64,000 nt of DNA from the NCBI GenBank assembly GCA_903840415.1, contig CAIMFY010000051.1, positions 1 to 64,000 of the forward strand. Reading direction: 5' to 3'. Position numbers and translations under genes: made by a program. The first letter of the stretch is position 1. Every line of letters begins with the position of its first letter. Source of the stretch: an uncultured Opitutia bacterium. Lineage in GTDB: Bacteria > Verrucomicrobiota > Verrucomicrobiia > Opitutales > Opitutaceae. This document shows, piece by piece, positions 8,984-18,594 of this stretch. The notes beneath the pieces were generated by a model that saw nothing but the letters and a program-made list of their open reading frames with translations, made no database searches and was not told the DNA's origin.

Positions 8984-9917
8984 CTTGGTCTCAATCATTG
9001 TTCCGTGCTTCAACGCCGCCCCTTGGCTGGCCGAGACGCTTGAATCGGCGCTAGCACAAACTTGGCCGAACAAGGAAATCATTGTTATCGACGATGGCTC
9101 GACCGACGCCAGCGTCGGAATCGGCCGCCAATTTGAATCGCGCGGTGTCGCCGTCGCCACCCAGTGCAATCTCGGTGCCAGTGCCGCGCGTAACCATGCC
9201 CTCGGACTTGCGCACGGGCACTACATTCAGTTTCTCGACGCCGACGACCTGCTCGCACCGGACAAAATTACGCAACAGGTAGCCGCACTAAGAGCAGCCC
9301 CGACCAATCGAATCGCCGCAGGTCCGTGGGGACGTTTCAAACGCGATATCCGGACCGCCATTTTCACGCCGGAGGAGAATTGGCGCGATGCTGCGCCCAT
9401 CGACTGGCTCGCGCTCAACTTCGCCGGCCGCGGCATGATGCCACCTGCCGCGTGGCTCATGTCGCGCCCACTCGCCGAAGCCGCCGGACCATGGGACGAG
9501 CGCCTCACCCTCAACGACGACGGCGAATATTTTTGCCGCGTGCTCTTGCGCTCGACCGGTGTGCGCTTTTGCGCCGAAGCGCGGACCTTTTACCGCTCCA
9601 ACCTACCCAGCAGCCTCAGCCGCCGCCGTTCCGAGGCGTCGTGGCGTTCTGCACTATTCTCACAAGAGCTGTCCATGCAGCACCTACTCACCGTTGAAGA
9701 CAGTCCCCGCACTCGCCGCGCCTGTGCCGATCTTATGCAGCGACTCGCTCACGCTGCGTGGCCTGACGCTCCCGCCGTTGTCGCAAGAGCCGAGGATCTC
9801 GCTCGCGTCCACGGCGGCTCTGACGTGCGACCCGGCGGCGGCCGCGCGTTTCGTTTGCTCACCGTATTATTTGGCTGGAAATTCGCCCGCCGCATCCAGC
9901 AACGCCGCCGCAACTGA
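8976..9917 (+). CDS. Family 2 (GT-A) glycosyltransferase
   Basis: Residues 5-25 read VSIIVPCFNAAPWLAETLES, followed by NKEIIVIDDGSTDASVGIG and IQFLDADDLLAPDKI, all diagnostic for GT2. NDDGEYFCRVLL further on matches the ED/DGE acceptor-base region of this family. It is probably a cytoplasmic sugar transferase of the glycan assembly line. The start is TTG at 8976, overlapping the previous stop by eight bases; TTG at 8985 is a possible alternative. No ATG lies close by. Confidence 0.87.
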   Translation: MTDLVSIIVPCFNAAPWLAETLESALAQTWPNKEIIVIDDGSTDASVGIGRQFESRGVAVATQCNLGASAARNHALGLAHGHYIQFLDADDLLAPDKITQQVAALRAAPTNRIAAGPWGRFKRDIRTAIFTPEENWRDAAPIDWLALNFAGRGMMPPAAWLMSRPLAEAAGPWDERLTLNDDGEYFCRVLLRSTGVRFCAEARTFYRSNLPSSLSRRRSEASWRSALFSQELSMQHLLTVEDSPRTRRACADLMQRLAHAAWPDAPAVVARAEDLARVHGGSDVRPGGGRAFRLLTVLFGWKFARRIQQRRRN

Positions 9918-9922
9918 CCCTC

Positions 9923-11092
9923 ATGGCTCGCCCGCTGCGAATCTTTCTTTGTTGCCAGCAGGATCTCGGGACGCGCCATCCCGTCCCCGCTTACGATTTT
10001 TGGGCCGGGTATTTTCGCGCCGCCTGCGCCGAGGCTGGCCACGAATGCCTAGAGGCGCCCGGCTGCGACTGGGCTGCGGGCCTCGTCGCCCGGCCGGCAG
10101 TCGAGCACGCCGCGTGGCTCGAGTCCACTTGGTCTCGCGCCTTGGATTGGCTGAAACGCGAGCATACCCGGCAGCCCGTAGATTGGTTTCTTGGTTATCT
10201 CTTTCCCACCCAGGTGCTGTCAGGCGCGCTCGCGGAGCTGCGGGCGGTAGGCATCCCGAGCGTAAATTTTTTCTGCGACCATGTCCGCCTCTTCCGCCGC
10301 GTGCCTGGGGAATTTCGAAGCTTCGATTTGCATTGGGTGCCCGAGGCCGCCGCGCTCCCGCTCTATGCCCGCGCTGGGCTGCCCGCACTGGCGGCGCCCA
10401 TGGCATGCTGGGTGCCGCCCGCTTACCGGACGTTGCCGGACCGCGAGACCCTGCCCCCCACGTTCGTTGGCACGCGCGACGAAACGCGCGAGCGGCTTTT
10501 CGCCGCGGCGTTCGCGCTCGGACTCGAAGCCGACCTGCGGGGCCATGGTTGGGACGGCGCCGTGGGCGCTCCGTCGCCGCGCGGCCAGGGCGGCCGGGCG
10601 GTGCTCAACCAGTGGAACTACGCGCGCCAGCATGGGACCGCCGCGGCGGCGCGAAAGATCCTTCGGACGGTATTTCCACCGGTATCGGTAAAGTTCGATT
10701 TCGCACCGCGCGTGCGTCCGATGCCGGGCGCCGATTACTGGCTGGTGCTGCGCGAAAGCCGTGTCTGCCTCGGCGTCAACCGCTTCCCGTCACTGCGCTT
10801 TCCCCTCGACCGGCCGGGCGCCTACTCTCGTCTCCGCGACATCGAAGCCCCGATGACCGGCGCCTGCTACCTCACGGAATGGGCGCCGGGGCTCGACCAA
10901 CTCTATGATCCTGGCCGGGAGATCGAGGTGTATCGTGACGCCGCGGAGCTCGTGGAAAAATGCCGTGCCCTCGACCGCGATCCGGCGCGCCGCGCCGCGC
11001 TTCGTGCCGCCGGCCAGCGGCGCGCCCTGACCGATCACACCATCGCTCGCACGCTCGAACGTATCGCCGATCACCTTGGCTGCGTCCGCTGA
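9923..11092 (+). CDS. GT-B glycosyltransferase, CgeB/GT1_2-like
   Basis: A protein of 389 residues. The N-terminal half (RIFLCCQQDLGTRHPV, VDWFLGYLFPTQVLSGAL, SVNFFCDHVRLFR) and the C-terminal half (RLRDIEAPMTGACYLTEWAP, LDQLYDPGREIEVYRD) match the layout of CgeB-like glycosyltransferases. In these a conserved E-A-x-x-x-G-x-x-L-x-T loop and a late G-x-E-x-x-x-Y-x-x-x-x-E-L segment close the nucleotide-sugar pocket. It starts with ATG six bases after the preceding stop. Confidence 0.75.
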   Translation: MARPLRIFLCCQQDLGTRHPVPAYDFWAGYFRAACAEAGHECLEAPGCDWAAGLVARPAVEHAAWLESTWSRALDWLKREHTRQPVDWFLGYLFPTQVLSGALAELRAVGIPSVNFFCDHVRLFRRVPGEFRSFDLHWVPEAAALPLYARAGLPALAAPMACWVPPAYRTLPDRETLPPTFVGTRDETRERLFAAAFALGLEADLRGHGWDGAVGAPSPRGQGGRAVLNQWNYARQHGTAAAARKILRTVFPPVSVKFDFAPRVRPMPGADYWLVLRESRVCLGVNRFPSLRFPLDRPGAYSRLRDIEAPMTGACYLTEWAPGLDQLYDPGREIEVYRDAAELVEKCRALDRDPARRAALRAAGQRRALTDHTIARTLERIADHLGCVR

Positions 11093-11224
11093 ATCGCAAG
11101 TATCCTTAATTTTGAAAATCGCGAACCCTGGAGCGACACCGTGCGTTGTCTCGATCGAGTCAGCCAGCCCGGACCGAACCGCTTCAACTTTGCCCCCGGC
11201 GAAACCCACGAGCTGGGCGTTCCA

Positions 11225-12460
11225 ATGAAGCCGTCGAGCATCCTCATACTAAGCGCGCTGCATCTGTGCCGCAACCCGCGCGTAGTCAAGGAAGCCGCCA
11301 CCCTCGGCCGGGCCGGCTACGATGTGACGGTGCTAACCGTTTCCGCCTCCGCCCGATTCGAAGCGATGGATCGCGAACTCGAACGCGGCCTGCCCTTCCG
11401 CCGCCTCACGCTCGATCTCGCCGGTCCCGCAGTCGCGACGCGGCTGCGCAGCCTTCTCTCGCGCGGGACAACGCGTCTGGCACGAACGGCCCTGCGGTAT
11501 CTGAGAATCGAATCCCCGCAGGCACTCGGCCCCGCTTACGGCCTGCTGGCGATGGCACGCGGCTTTCCCGCCGACCTCACGATTGTCCACACGGAAATTC
11601 CGCTCTGGGCGGCGGCGGCACTCGTGCGCGCCGGCTGCCGCTTCGCCGTCGATTTCGAAGACTGGTATTCCGAGGATTTGCTGCATGCCGATCGGCATGG
11701 CCGGCCGCTGCGCTTGCTGCGGCGCGCCGAGCACTTCGCGCTCCATCACGCCAGCTATGTCGCCGCGACCTCCGACCGCATGGCCGACACGCTCGCCCAG
11801 TGCTATGGCGGCACTCGATCGATCGTGATCCGCAACACGTTTCCTTTGCAGTCCCACACGCGCCTCGACCGGCCGATCGGCGCGGAGCCTCCCGCCTTCG
11901 TATGGTTTTCGCAAACCGTCGGGCCGGGTCGCGGGCTCGAGCTGTTCCTCGCGGCGTGGAACCAAACCACCGTTCGCAGCAGCGTCGTTTTCCTCGGCGA
12001 CGTGCGCACCGCCTACCGCGACCAGCTCCTGGCGAGCGTCTCTACCGATCGGCGCGATCGGATCGTCTTTCAGCCGCCGGTCGCACCGGATGAGCTGCCG
12101 GATCGACTCGCCGACTTCGATCTCGGCCTCGCGCTCGAAGCCCACAGGCCGCCGAGTCGCGACATCACGATCACCAATAAGATTCTCCAGTATCTTAACG
12201 CTGGCCTCGCCATTGTCGCGACCGACACCGCCGGCCAGACCGAAGTCATGCGTGCTGCGCCCGGCAGCGGCCTCTTGGTCGCAGCTCACGAGACAACGCA
12301 GTTCGCCGCCCAACTCGACGCCCTACTCGCCGATAGGGTGAGACTGCGTGAGTGCCAGAGCGCTGCGCGCGCCGCCGCCCGCGAAAAATTCTGTTGGGAG
12401 ATCGACACGCCGCGCTTGTTGTCCGCTGTCGAGCACGCTCTGGTCACCCCAACAGCCTGA
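11225..12460 (+). CDS. GT-B (GT4-like) glycosyltransferase
   Basis: A protein of 411 residues. The N-terminal Rossmann half begins SSILILSALHLCRNPRVVKE and AGYDVTVLTVSA; RNPRV is a common start of GT4-type enzymes acting on LPS or capsule. The C-terminal half includes NKILQYLNAGLAIVATDTAG, the K-x-x-x-Y-x-x-x-G-x-P/A-x-V-A-T region, and EVMRAAPGSGLLV. A GTG-type start further upstream at 11141 would add 28 residues without homologous character; ATG 11225 fits the fold start. The 132 bases before it hold no other gene. Confidence 0.8.
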   Translation: MKPSSILILSALHLCRNPRVVKEAATLGRAGYDVTVLTVSASARFEAMDRELERGLPFRRLTLDLAGPAVATRLRSLLSRGTTRLARTALRYLRIESPQALGPAYGLLAMARGFPADLTIVHTEIPLWAAAALVRAGCRFAVDFEDWYSEDLLHADRHGRPLRLLRRAEHFALHHASYVAATSDRMADTLAQCYGGTRSIVIRNTFPLQSHTRLDRPIGAEPPAFVWFSQTVGPGRGLELFLAAWNQTTVRSSVVFLGDVRTAYRDQLLASVSTDRRDRIVFQPPVAPDELPDRLADFDLGLALEAHRPPSRDITITNKILQYLNAGLAIVATDTAGQTEVMRAAPGSGLLVAAHETTQFAAQLDALLADRVRLRECQSAARAAAREKFCWEIDTPRLLSAVEHALVTPTA

Positions 12461-12485
12461 CATTCCTGCTGTGCCGATTTCTTCG

Positions 12486-13310
12486 ATGGAGACACCAATA
12501 GGTTGGCAGCCGGCGAAAGAATTTGTGCGTCTGTTTGTTGCACGCGGCGGCCAGCTGATCTGGCGACTCACCGGCCAGACCTACGTCGGGCAGCATGGCA
12601 CCGCCATCGTGTTTGCCCCGCATCAGGACGACGAAACACTCGGTTGCGGTGCGCTCATCGCCAGTAAACGGAATTCGGGACACCCAGTCCACGTCGCGTT
12701 CATCACCGACGGGGCAGGCTCGCATCGCGAACATTCGCGTGTGACGCCGGCGGAGATCGCCGCTATCCGCGCTCAGGAGGCGCGGCAGGCCCTCGCGATT
12801 CTCGGAGTCGATTCCACTGCGATCCATTTTCTCAACGAGCCCGATGGCACTCTTGCCTGTCTGCCAGCCGCACGCCGCGACGCACTCGTGGCCCGCCTCG
12901 CCGCATTAATCACGCGATTAGCGCCAGCGGAATTTTTCCTACCTTGTAGCAGCGAGGGCAGCACCGAGCACACAGCCGCGTTTGAGCTGGTGATGGCAGC
13001 AGCCGGACGGGCCGGCACGCCGGCCTACGTCTGGGAATATCCGGTCTGGCTCTGGTGGAACACTCGCGCACTGCTGCGACAACTGGCCCGACCAGGCCGC
13101 GTCTACCGCGCGCCAACAGGCGATTTCCTTTCGATAAAGCGCCACGCGATCGCACGCTACCTTTCGCAAAGCAAGCCGCTGCCGCCGCAGTCACAGCCTG
13201 CCCTCCCACGCAGTATTATCCGGTTGCTCGACGTCGAGTCCGAGTATTTCTTCAGGGTCAGGCCTGCTCTGCAGCCGCTGCCTGCGCCTGTCGGTTACGC
13301 GATTGATTGA
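12486..13310 (+). CDS. PIG-L/LmbE-type N-deacetylase
   Basis: A protein of 274 residues. AIVFAPHQDDETLGCGALI carries the zinc-binding PHxDDE motif (usually AHPDDE), FITDGAGSH follows, and SEGSTEHTAAF holds the second metal-ligand segment (H-x-x-H-type region). The family removes acetyl groups from N-acetylglucosamine-containing substrates such as GlcNAc-PI or mycothiol precursors. In a polysaccharide cluster the natural reading is de-N-acetylation of a sugar in the glycan or its lipid-linked precursor. The start at ATG 12486 is 25 bases after the previous stop. The next start lies seven bases past this stop. Confidence 0.82.
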   Translation: METPIGWQPAKEFVRLFVARGGQLIWRLTGQTYVGQHGTAIVFAPHQDDETLGCGALIASKRNSGHPVHVAFITDGAGSHREHSRVTPAEIAAIRAQEARQALAILGVDSTAIHFLNEPDGTLACLPAARRDALVARLAALITRLAPAEFFLPCSSEGSTEHTAAFELVMAAAGRAGTPAYVWEYPVWLWWNTRALLRQLARPGRVYRAPTGDFLSIKRHAIARYLSQSKPLPPQSQPALPRSIIRLLDVESEYFFRVRPALQPLPAPVGYAID

Positions 13311-13317
13311 ACGCATC

Positions 13318-14640
13318 ATGAAACGCGTCCTTATCGTCAGCCCCCATTTTCCGCCGTTCAATGCACCGGACCTCCAGCGGGTGCGCATGAGTCTACCCGA
13401 TTATCGCGCCCATGGTTGGGAGCCTATCGTCCTGTGCGTTGACGATCGCGACATCCCTGGTATGCGCGAGCCCGAATTGTCCAAGTCCATTCCATCGGAC
13501 GTAACCATTATTCGCTGTCCAGCACTGTCGCTGCGCTGGACGAGATTACTGGGTGTTCACAATATCGGCCTGCGTTGCTGGCTGAATTTTCTTTTTTCCG
13601 GTGCGCGTATCATCCGGCGCGAACGCATTGATCTCGTGTTTTTTTCAAATACCCAGTTTGTGACGTTCACGCTCGGTCGAATTTGGCGTGCATGGCTGGG
13701 CACGCCCTATGTTTTTGACATGCAAGATCCTTGGCGCACCGATTACTACGAGCGCGCCGGTTCAAGGCGACCACCGGGAGGCTGGAAGTATCAAGTCGCG
13801 CGCTTAATGGCTTGGATGCTCGAAGGTTGGTCGTTTCGCCGGGTGGCTGGAGTGATGAGCGTTTCGCCCAGTTACCTTGAGGACCTGCTCAAACGCTATT
13901 CCGAATTTGCCTCCGTCCCTACGGCTGTTATCGGCTTTGGCGCCAGTCAGCACGACATTGCCGTGGCCCTCGCCATGCCACCGCCCGCGGTGCGCTACGA
14001 GCGGCAAGGCGGTGAAATTCATATCCTTTACACCGGCGCATCGGGTCCGGTGATGCCACACTCGCTTTCCGTCTTGTTTGACGGACTGCGCCTTTATCGT
14101 GAGAAGAATCCCATCGGAGCGCGCCGGTTGCGTTTTCATTTTTTTGGCACGAGCTATGTTGCTCCCGGGCAAGGGCGCGATTCTGTCATGCCCGTCGCCG
14201 AACTCTGCGGTGTTGCCGACCAAGTTGATGAGATTCCTCACCGGCTCGGCCACTTTGAATGCCTCCGACTTCAACTCGAGGCCGATATCCTTCTCTTGCC
14301 TGGGTCAAGCGATCTCGCCTACTCGCCATCGAAAATCTACCCTTACTTTCTCGCCGATCGCCCGATGCTCGCGATCGTTTTTTGCCAGAGCGTGCTTGAA
14401 CAGCTCACCCGCGAGTTAGCGTGCGCGTTCACGGTCGCGATGACCGAGCACGGGCCCAAAGACGAAGCCCACGCCGCGCTCGCACGGTTCTTCGACTGTG
14501 CGCTCCACGGCTTTCCCGCCGGATCGCTGCCCGTTCGCAATCAGCGCTACTTCGACGAGCACTTCCTGGCCGAGTCCCTCACCCGCGATCAATGTCGGCT
14601 GTTTGATAGCGCTTACGCTCGAGCCGTCGCCCCATCATGA
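13318..14640 (+). CDS. GT-B (GT4-like) glycosyltransferase
   Basis: A protein of 440 residues. It opens MKRVLIVSPHFPPFNAPDLQ, the frequent N-terminal strand and glycine/proline loop of GT4 enzymes, and PYVFDMQDPWRTDYYER is the D-x-x-D/N-P-W segment typical of this group. The C-terminal domain shows EIHILYTGASGPVMP and SPSKIYPYFLADRPMLAIVF, the K-x-x-x-Y nucleotide-binding helix. I used ATG at 13318; a TTG at 13303 would overlap the previous gene. The stop overlaps the next gene as ATGA. Confidence 0.8.
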   Translation: MKRVLIVSPHFPPFNAPDLQRVRMSLPDYRAHGWEPIVLCVDDRDIPGMREPELSKSIPSDVTIIRCPALSLRWTRLLGVHNIGLRCWLNFLFSGARIIRRERIDLVFFSNTQFVTFTLGRIWRAWLGTPYVFDMQDPWRTDYYERAGSRRPPGGWKYQVARLMAWMLEGWSFRRVAGVMSVSPSYLEDLLKRYSEFASVPTAVIGFGASQHDIAVALAMPPPAVRYERQGGEIHILYTGASGPVMPHSLSVLFDGLRLYREKNPIGARRLRFHFFGTSYVAPGQGRDSVMPVAELCGVADQVDEIPHRLGHFECLRLQLEADILLLPGSSDLAYSPSKIYPYFLADRPMLAIVFCQSVLEQLTRELACAFTVAMTEHGPKDEAHAALARFFDCALHGFPAGSLPVRNQRYFDEHFLAESLTRDQCRLFDSAYARAVAPS

Positions 14641-16133
14641 ACGATTTTGAAAATGAACTCTTTCCGGTGCCAGAAGCAGAGGCACCGAAACCGACATCGG
14701 GACTCGGCAGCACCTCACTGAGCCACAAGAGTGCGGCCCAGAGCAGTAGTCGGCTTTTTGCGACCGGCCTCGTTGCGCTCGCGGTCACACTCTGTTATTA
14801 TGCATTGACCGCCAAAGTCGGCGATCCAATTCACCTGTGGTTTGGACTACTCATGATCGTCGGAGCATCATTTCCCGCGCTCATGTGGGCCAAGCGAGCG
14901 GACAGCCGCTTCCCCGTCTTCGAGGTTCTTATGCTGACAGGCATCAATACCTACGCCATTCCTTTGCTCGGTGGACACGAGCAGCTCAGAATCTACCCAG
15001 ATCAGACTATCACCAATGCCGCGTTGTGTGTGCTCCTCTACCAACTGATCGCCAATTTTACTTTTGCCGTCACTTCGGGACAGCCCAAGAATACGCCCGT
15101 CTGGAGGACCGAAGTCATCACCGGGGACATCGCCGACTACCTCGGCTATGGTATGATCATCACTACCGTTTATACGATGATTGTGGGGTTCACCGACTGG
15201 ATTCCCTACGATCTCATGGGTCCGGTTCGCGCCGTGTGTTATGGCGTCGGCATCGTCAGCACCTTTCTGCAAAGTCGCATGTGGGGGCAGGGCACGTTGC
15301 CGCATTATCGAAAGGGGATTTTTATTTTTCAATTAGCCCTCCAGGTCACCTTCAGCTTCGCGGCTTTGTTTCTCATCGGCGGTCTCTCCATTCTCGCTCT
15401 CGGTCTGCTCGGCTATGTGTCTGGAGGTAAAAAAATTCCCATCCTCCCGCTCGTCATCGTCCTGCCGATTATCGCCGTGTTGCACAACGGCAAGAGTGTG
15501 ATGCGGGACAAATACTGGGAAGGCAAGGCGCCCATGCCGTCCATTACCGGAGTCCCGGCATTTTTCTCCGAATGGTTTGGCAACGGCCTCAATTTTTCGG
15601 CCGACGGCAGCACCCAAAACAGCAGCCATGCGGGCAGCAAGCTTCTCGATCGCACCTCGCTGTTCCACATCCTCTGCCTCGTCGTTGACTGTACGCCCTC
15701 GCGCCAAGCCTACCTCGGTGGACTGACCTACAGTTACGTTCCCTCCCAGTTCATCCCCAGCTTCTTCTATGGTAGCAACAAGCCAGTCGCCCACGCCGGC
15801 ACCAATCGCTTGTCCATTTACTACGGACTCCAGGACGAAAACGCTACGACTAAGACGACGATAGCATTCGGCTTAGTCTCTGAGGCCTATGCCAATTTCG
15901 GCCTGTTCGGCGTAGGGCTGCTCGGCGCCACCCTTGCGTTTTGTTTTCGAAGATTCTGCGATTGGTCCGCGAACAGTCCCATCCTCTCGTATCCGGGTTT
16001 GGTGCTCGTCATTCTCATGGCCTGGTCATTCCAAACTGAGATGACAATGGCGGCCTGGCTTGGATCGCTTTATCAGGCCTGCATGGCCGTGCTGGGTGTG
16101 CCTTTCGTGATGCGCAATATTCTCGGCCGATGA
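14637..16133 (+). CDS. Polysaccharide polymerase candidate (Wzy/EpsG-like membrane protein)
   Basis: A protein of 498 residues. About 40 soluble residues are followed by ten or more membrane helices (FATGLVALAVTLCYYALTA, GIFIFQLALQVTFSFAALFL, ILPLVIVLPIIAVLH). A large loop around residues 290-400 contains SVMRDKYWEGKAPMPS and the C-terminal side has GLVSEAYANFGLFGVGLLGA, a pattern seen in oligosaccharide repeat-unit polymerases (E-x-x-x-N-F-G). This suggests assembly of repeat units on the periplasmic face. Sequence conservation in Wzy proteins is weak, so the call rests on topology, the SEAYANFG string and context. ATGA overlaps join it to both neighbours. Confidence 0.65.
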   Translation: MNDFENELFPVPEAEAPKPTSGLGSTSLSHKSAAQSSSRLFATGLVALAVTLCYYALTAKVGDPIHLWFGLLMIVGASFPALMWAKRADSRFPVFEVLMLTGINTYAIPLLGGHEQLRIYPDQTITNAALCVLLYQLIANFTFAVTSGQPKNTPVWRTEVITGDIADYLGYGMIITTVYTMIVGFTDWIPYDLMGPVRAVCYGVGIVSTFLQSRMWGQGTLPHYRKGIFIFQLALQVTFSFAALFLIGGLSILALGLLGYVSGGKKIPILPLVIVLPIIAVLHNGKSVMRDKYWEGKAPMPSITGVPAFFSEWFGNGLNFSADGSTQNSSHAGSKLLDRTSLFHILCLVVDCTPSRQAYLGGLTYSYVPSQFIPSFFYGSNKPVAHAGTNRLSIYYGLQDENATTKTTIAFGLVSEAYANFGLFGVGLLGATLAFCFRRFCDWSANSPILSYPGLVLVILMAWSFQTEMTMAAWLGSLYQACMAVLGVPFVMRNILGR

Positions 16134-17350
16134 CGTCGGTCCCTGCACTCGCGAGCCCGCACCGGCTCGCCATCGTGCTCTCGCACCCTACTCAGTATTA
16201 CAGTCCGTGGTTTCGCTGGCTGCACTCCGAGACGCCGCTCGTCTTCCGTGTTTTCTATCTCTGGGAATTCGGGGTCACACCTCATCACGACAGGCAGTTC
16301 AACGCCACCTTCAGTTGGGACGTCGACCTCCGGTCTGGTTACGACCACGAGTTTGTTCCCAACGTCGCGTACGAACCCGGCACCCATCATTTCCACGGTT
16401 TGCATAACCCCACTCTGCCAGCACGGCTCACAGACTGGCACCCAACTGCCGTGCTGTTTTTTGGCTACAACTGGTCGAGTCATGTGCGCGCAATCGTTTC
16501 TACTCGGCTCCGCCGCGTGCCGCTGCTCTTCCGCGGCGACTCACACCTGCTTGGACGGGGCGCACCGCGGCTTGGCGCCCGGCTCGCACTACGTGCGCTC
16601 TATGCGCAGTTCGCAGCGTTGCTGCCGGTCGGTGCAGCGAACCGTGACTATTTTCTCGCGCTCGGTGTGTCGGAACAAAAGCTTTTTTCCTGCCCGCATT
16701 CGGTCAGCCGCCAGCTCTTCGATCCGAGCCAACAGCAGCATCGGTCTGCGGCAGCCGCGCTTCGACAACACCTCGGACTCGCCACCTCGACGCGCGTTGT
16801 CCTGTTTGCCGGCAAGCTGGTCGCGGCTAAGCAACCGCGGGAACTCCTATCTGCATTCCTTAGCTTGCAACTAAAAGATGTCGCGCTCGTTTTCGTCGGC
16901 GACGGCCCGGAAAAAGCTGCGTTACTCGAACTGGTCCGCCAATCTCCCGCCGGTGCCGTGCATTTCCTGCCCTTTGCCAACCAGACCGAAATGCCTGCGC
17001 GTTATCTCCTCGCCGATCTATTTGTGTTACCGTCGCGCGGACACTATGAGACTTGGGGTCTGGCAGTAAACGAGGCCATGCTCCTCGGTGTCCCTGCGCT
17101 CGTCAGCGATTTGGTCGGATGCCAGCGTGATCTTGTGACCGACGGGGAAACTGGCTGGGTCTTCTCTTCCACGCAGCCCAACGATCTTGCGGGAAAACTT
17201 TCCCTAGCTCTTGCGACCCTTGCCGATGCCACGTCACGCGCGCGTATCCGCGCCAACGTCGCCGCGCGCATCGCCCACTACACCTACGCTGAAACCACCG
17301 CCGGCCTGCTCGCTGCACTCGCATCGATACCAGCAACCAAGCGCAAGTAA
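16130..17350 (+). CDS. GT4 family glycosyltransferase
   Basis: A protein of 406 residues. IVLSHPTQYYSPWFRWLH forms the first strand and loop. The C-terminal domain has VVLFAGKLVAAKQPRELL, DVALVFVGDGPEKAALLEL, and the conserved E-x(7)-E helix in SRGHYETWGLAVNEAMLLGV followed by PALVSDLVGCQRDLV. These are the best GT4 donor-binding signatures in the window. It starts with ATG overlapping the preceding TGA (ATGA), so translation is likely coupled to the polymerase candidate. Confidence 0.88.
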   Translation: MTSVPALASPHRLAIVLSHPTQYYSPWFRWLHSETPLVFRVFYLWEFGVTPHHDRQFNATFSWDVDLRSGYDHEFVPNVAYEPGTHHFHGLHNPTLPARLTDWHPTAVLFFGYNWSSHVRAIVSTRLRRVPLLFRGDSHLLGRGAPRLGARLALRALYAQFAALLPVGAANRDYFLALGVSEQKLFSCPHSVSRQLFDPSQQQHRSAAAALRQHLGLATSTRVVLFAGKLVAAKQPRELLSAFLSLQLKDVALVFVGDGPEKAALLELVRQSPAGAVHFLPFANQTEMPARYLLADLFVLPSRGHYETWGLAVNEAMLLGVPALVSDLVGCQRDLVTDGETGWVFSSTQPNDLAGKLSLALATLADATSRARIRANVAARIAHYTYAETTAGLLAALASIPATKRK

Positions 17351-17381
17351 CTCCTGAGGTAAAAGACCCTCAAAGTCCCAT

Positions 17382-18530
17382 TTGAAGATCACGATCGTCA
17401 CCGGTTTCTTTCTACCCGTGCCGCCGGTCCTTGGCGGTGCAACCGAGAAAATTTGGTATCGACTTGCACAGGAATTTGCGGCGGCCGGACACGAAATCAC
17501 CTTCGTCTCCCGACGTTGGCCTGGCTTTGCAATTCGAGAAAAACTTAATGGTGTGGCGCACCTACGAGTGCGCGGAGCAGACCACACCCGGTTTCTCCCT
17601 CTCAATCTCTGGCAGGATTTTTGGTGGGGCGTGCGCGTGAGCCGGGTGTTGCCAGCAGCGGACATCGTGATTTGCAACAGCCCCACGTTGCCCGCGTGGT
17701 TGGGTCGCGCGCGCGCCTCGGTCGGCCGAGTGGTAGCCGTCGTCGCCCGCATGCCCAAAGGGCAGGGCCGAACCTACGGCGGTGTCGCGCTGATCCTCGC
17801 TCTCAGTGAGGCCGTCGCGATGAAATTGCGCGTGGAAAACTCGCGGATCGCGTCGCGGATCGCTCCTTTTCCGTTTCCAATCGATTGGGCGCTGCATGCG
17901 CGTTTTGCCGCAAAGTCCCAGCCACCGACCCCGGTTGCGATTGGCTACATCGGCCGGGTGCATCCCGAGAAAGGAATTCGCCTGCTGCTGGCCGCCGCCG
18001 CGCGCCTTGCGACCCGCGCGGATTTGCCCGCCTGGCGCTTAGAAATCGCCGGCCCAATCCGTGTGCAGTCGGGCGGTGGCGGAGAAATCTTCCGCGACGC
18101 CCTTGTCGCAGAATTCGCACCCGCGCTCGGCGCCCGACTCACTTTTTCCGGCCCGGAATTCGAAGCCGAAAAACTCGCTCGACGCTACGGTGCGCTCGAC
18201 ATTTTTTGCTATCCGAGTCTGGCCGACCGCGGTGAAACCTTTGGTGTGGCTGTGGCCGAGGCGATGGCAGCGGGCTGTGTTCCGGTTGTCTCCGGCCTCG
18301 AATGTTTTCGTGAACTGGTGTGCGACGGTGACTCCGGATTAGTCTTTGACCACACCTCACCAGAGGCCGAGCAACTACTCGCCGATGCGCTGGCGCGCTT
18401 GATCGGCAACAATTCACTTCGTCGCGAATTGGCCGCCCGCGCCCAAGCTCACGCGCGGCACTTTGACTTCGCTGAATGTGCGCGAACGGTGCTCGGTGAT
18501 CTTCAGCGAACCGTCTCGCCTGCTAAGTAG
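17382..18530 (+). CDS. GT4 family glycosyltransferase
   Basis: A protein of 382 residues. The opening is ITIVTGFFLPVPPVLGGATE, with the usual G-G-A-x-x acceptor-side loop. The second domain holds AIGYIGRVHPEKGIRLLLAA and the ETFGVAVAEAMAAGCVPVVS helix, the EX7E motif. The start is TTG at 17382; GAGG about 20 bases upstream is too far to be a good ribosome site, so the start is only moderately certain. The gene follows the preceding one by 31 bases. Confidence 0.86.
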   Translation: MKITIVTGFFLPVPPVLGGATEKIWYRLAQEFAAAGHEITFVSRRWPGFAIREKLNGVAHLRVRGADHTRFLPLNLWQDFWWGVRVSRVLPAADIVICNSPTLPAWLGRARASVGRVVAVVARMPKGQGRTYGGVALILALSEAVAMKLRVENSRIASRIAPFPFPIDWALHARFAAKSQPPTPVAIGYIGRVHPEKGIRLLLAAAARLATRADLPAWRLEIAGPIRVQSGGGGEIFRDALVAEFAPALGARLTFSGPEFEAEKLARRYGALDIFCYPSLADRGETFGVAVAEAMAAGCVPVVSGLECFRELVCDGDSGLVFDHTSPEAEQLLADALARLIGNNSLRRELAARAQAHARHFDFAECARTVLGDLQRTVSPAK

Positions 18531-18594
18531 GCTCCGCGGCGCATTGGGTGTTCTTCGCCATTGAGTCGTTCACCGCACATCAAAAAATTCCAAC

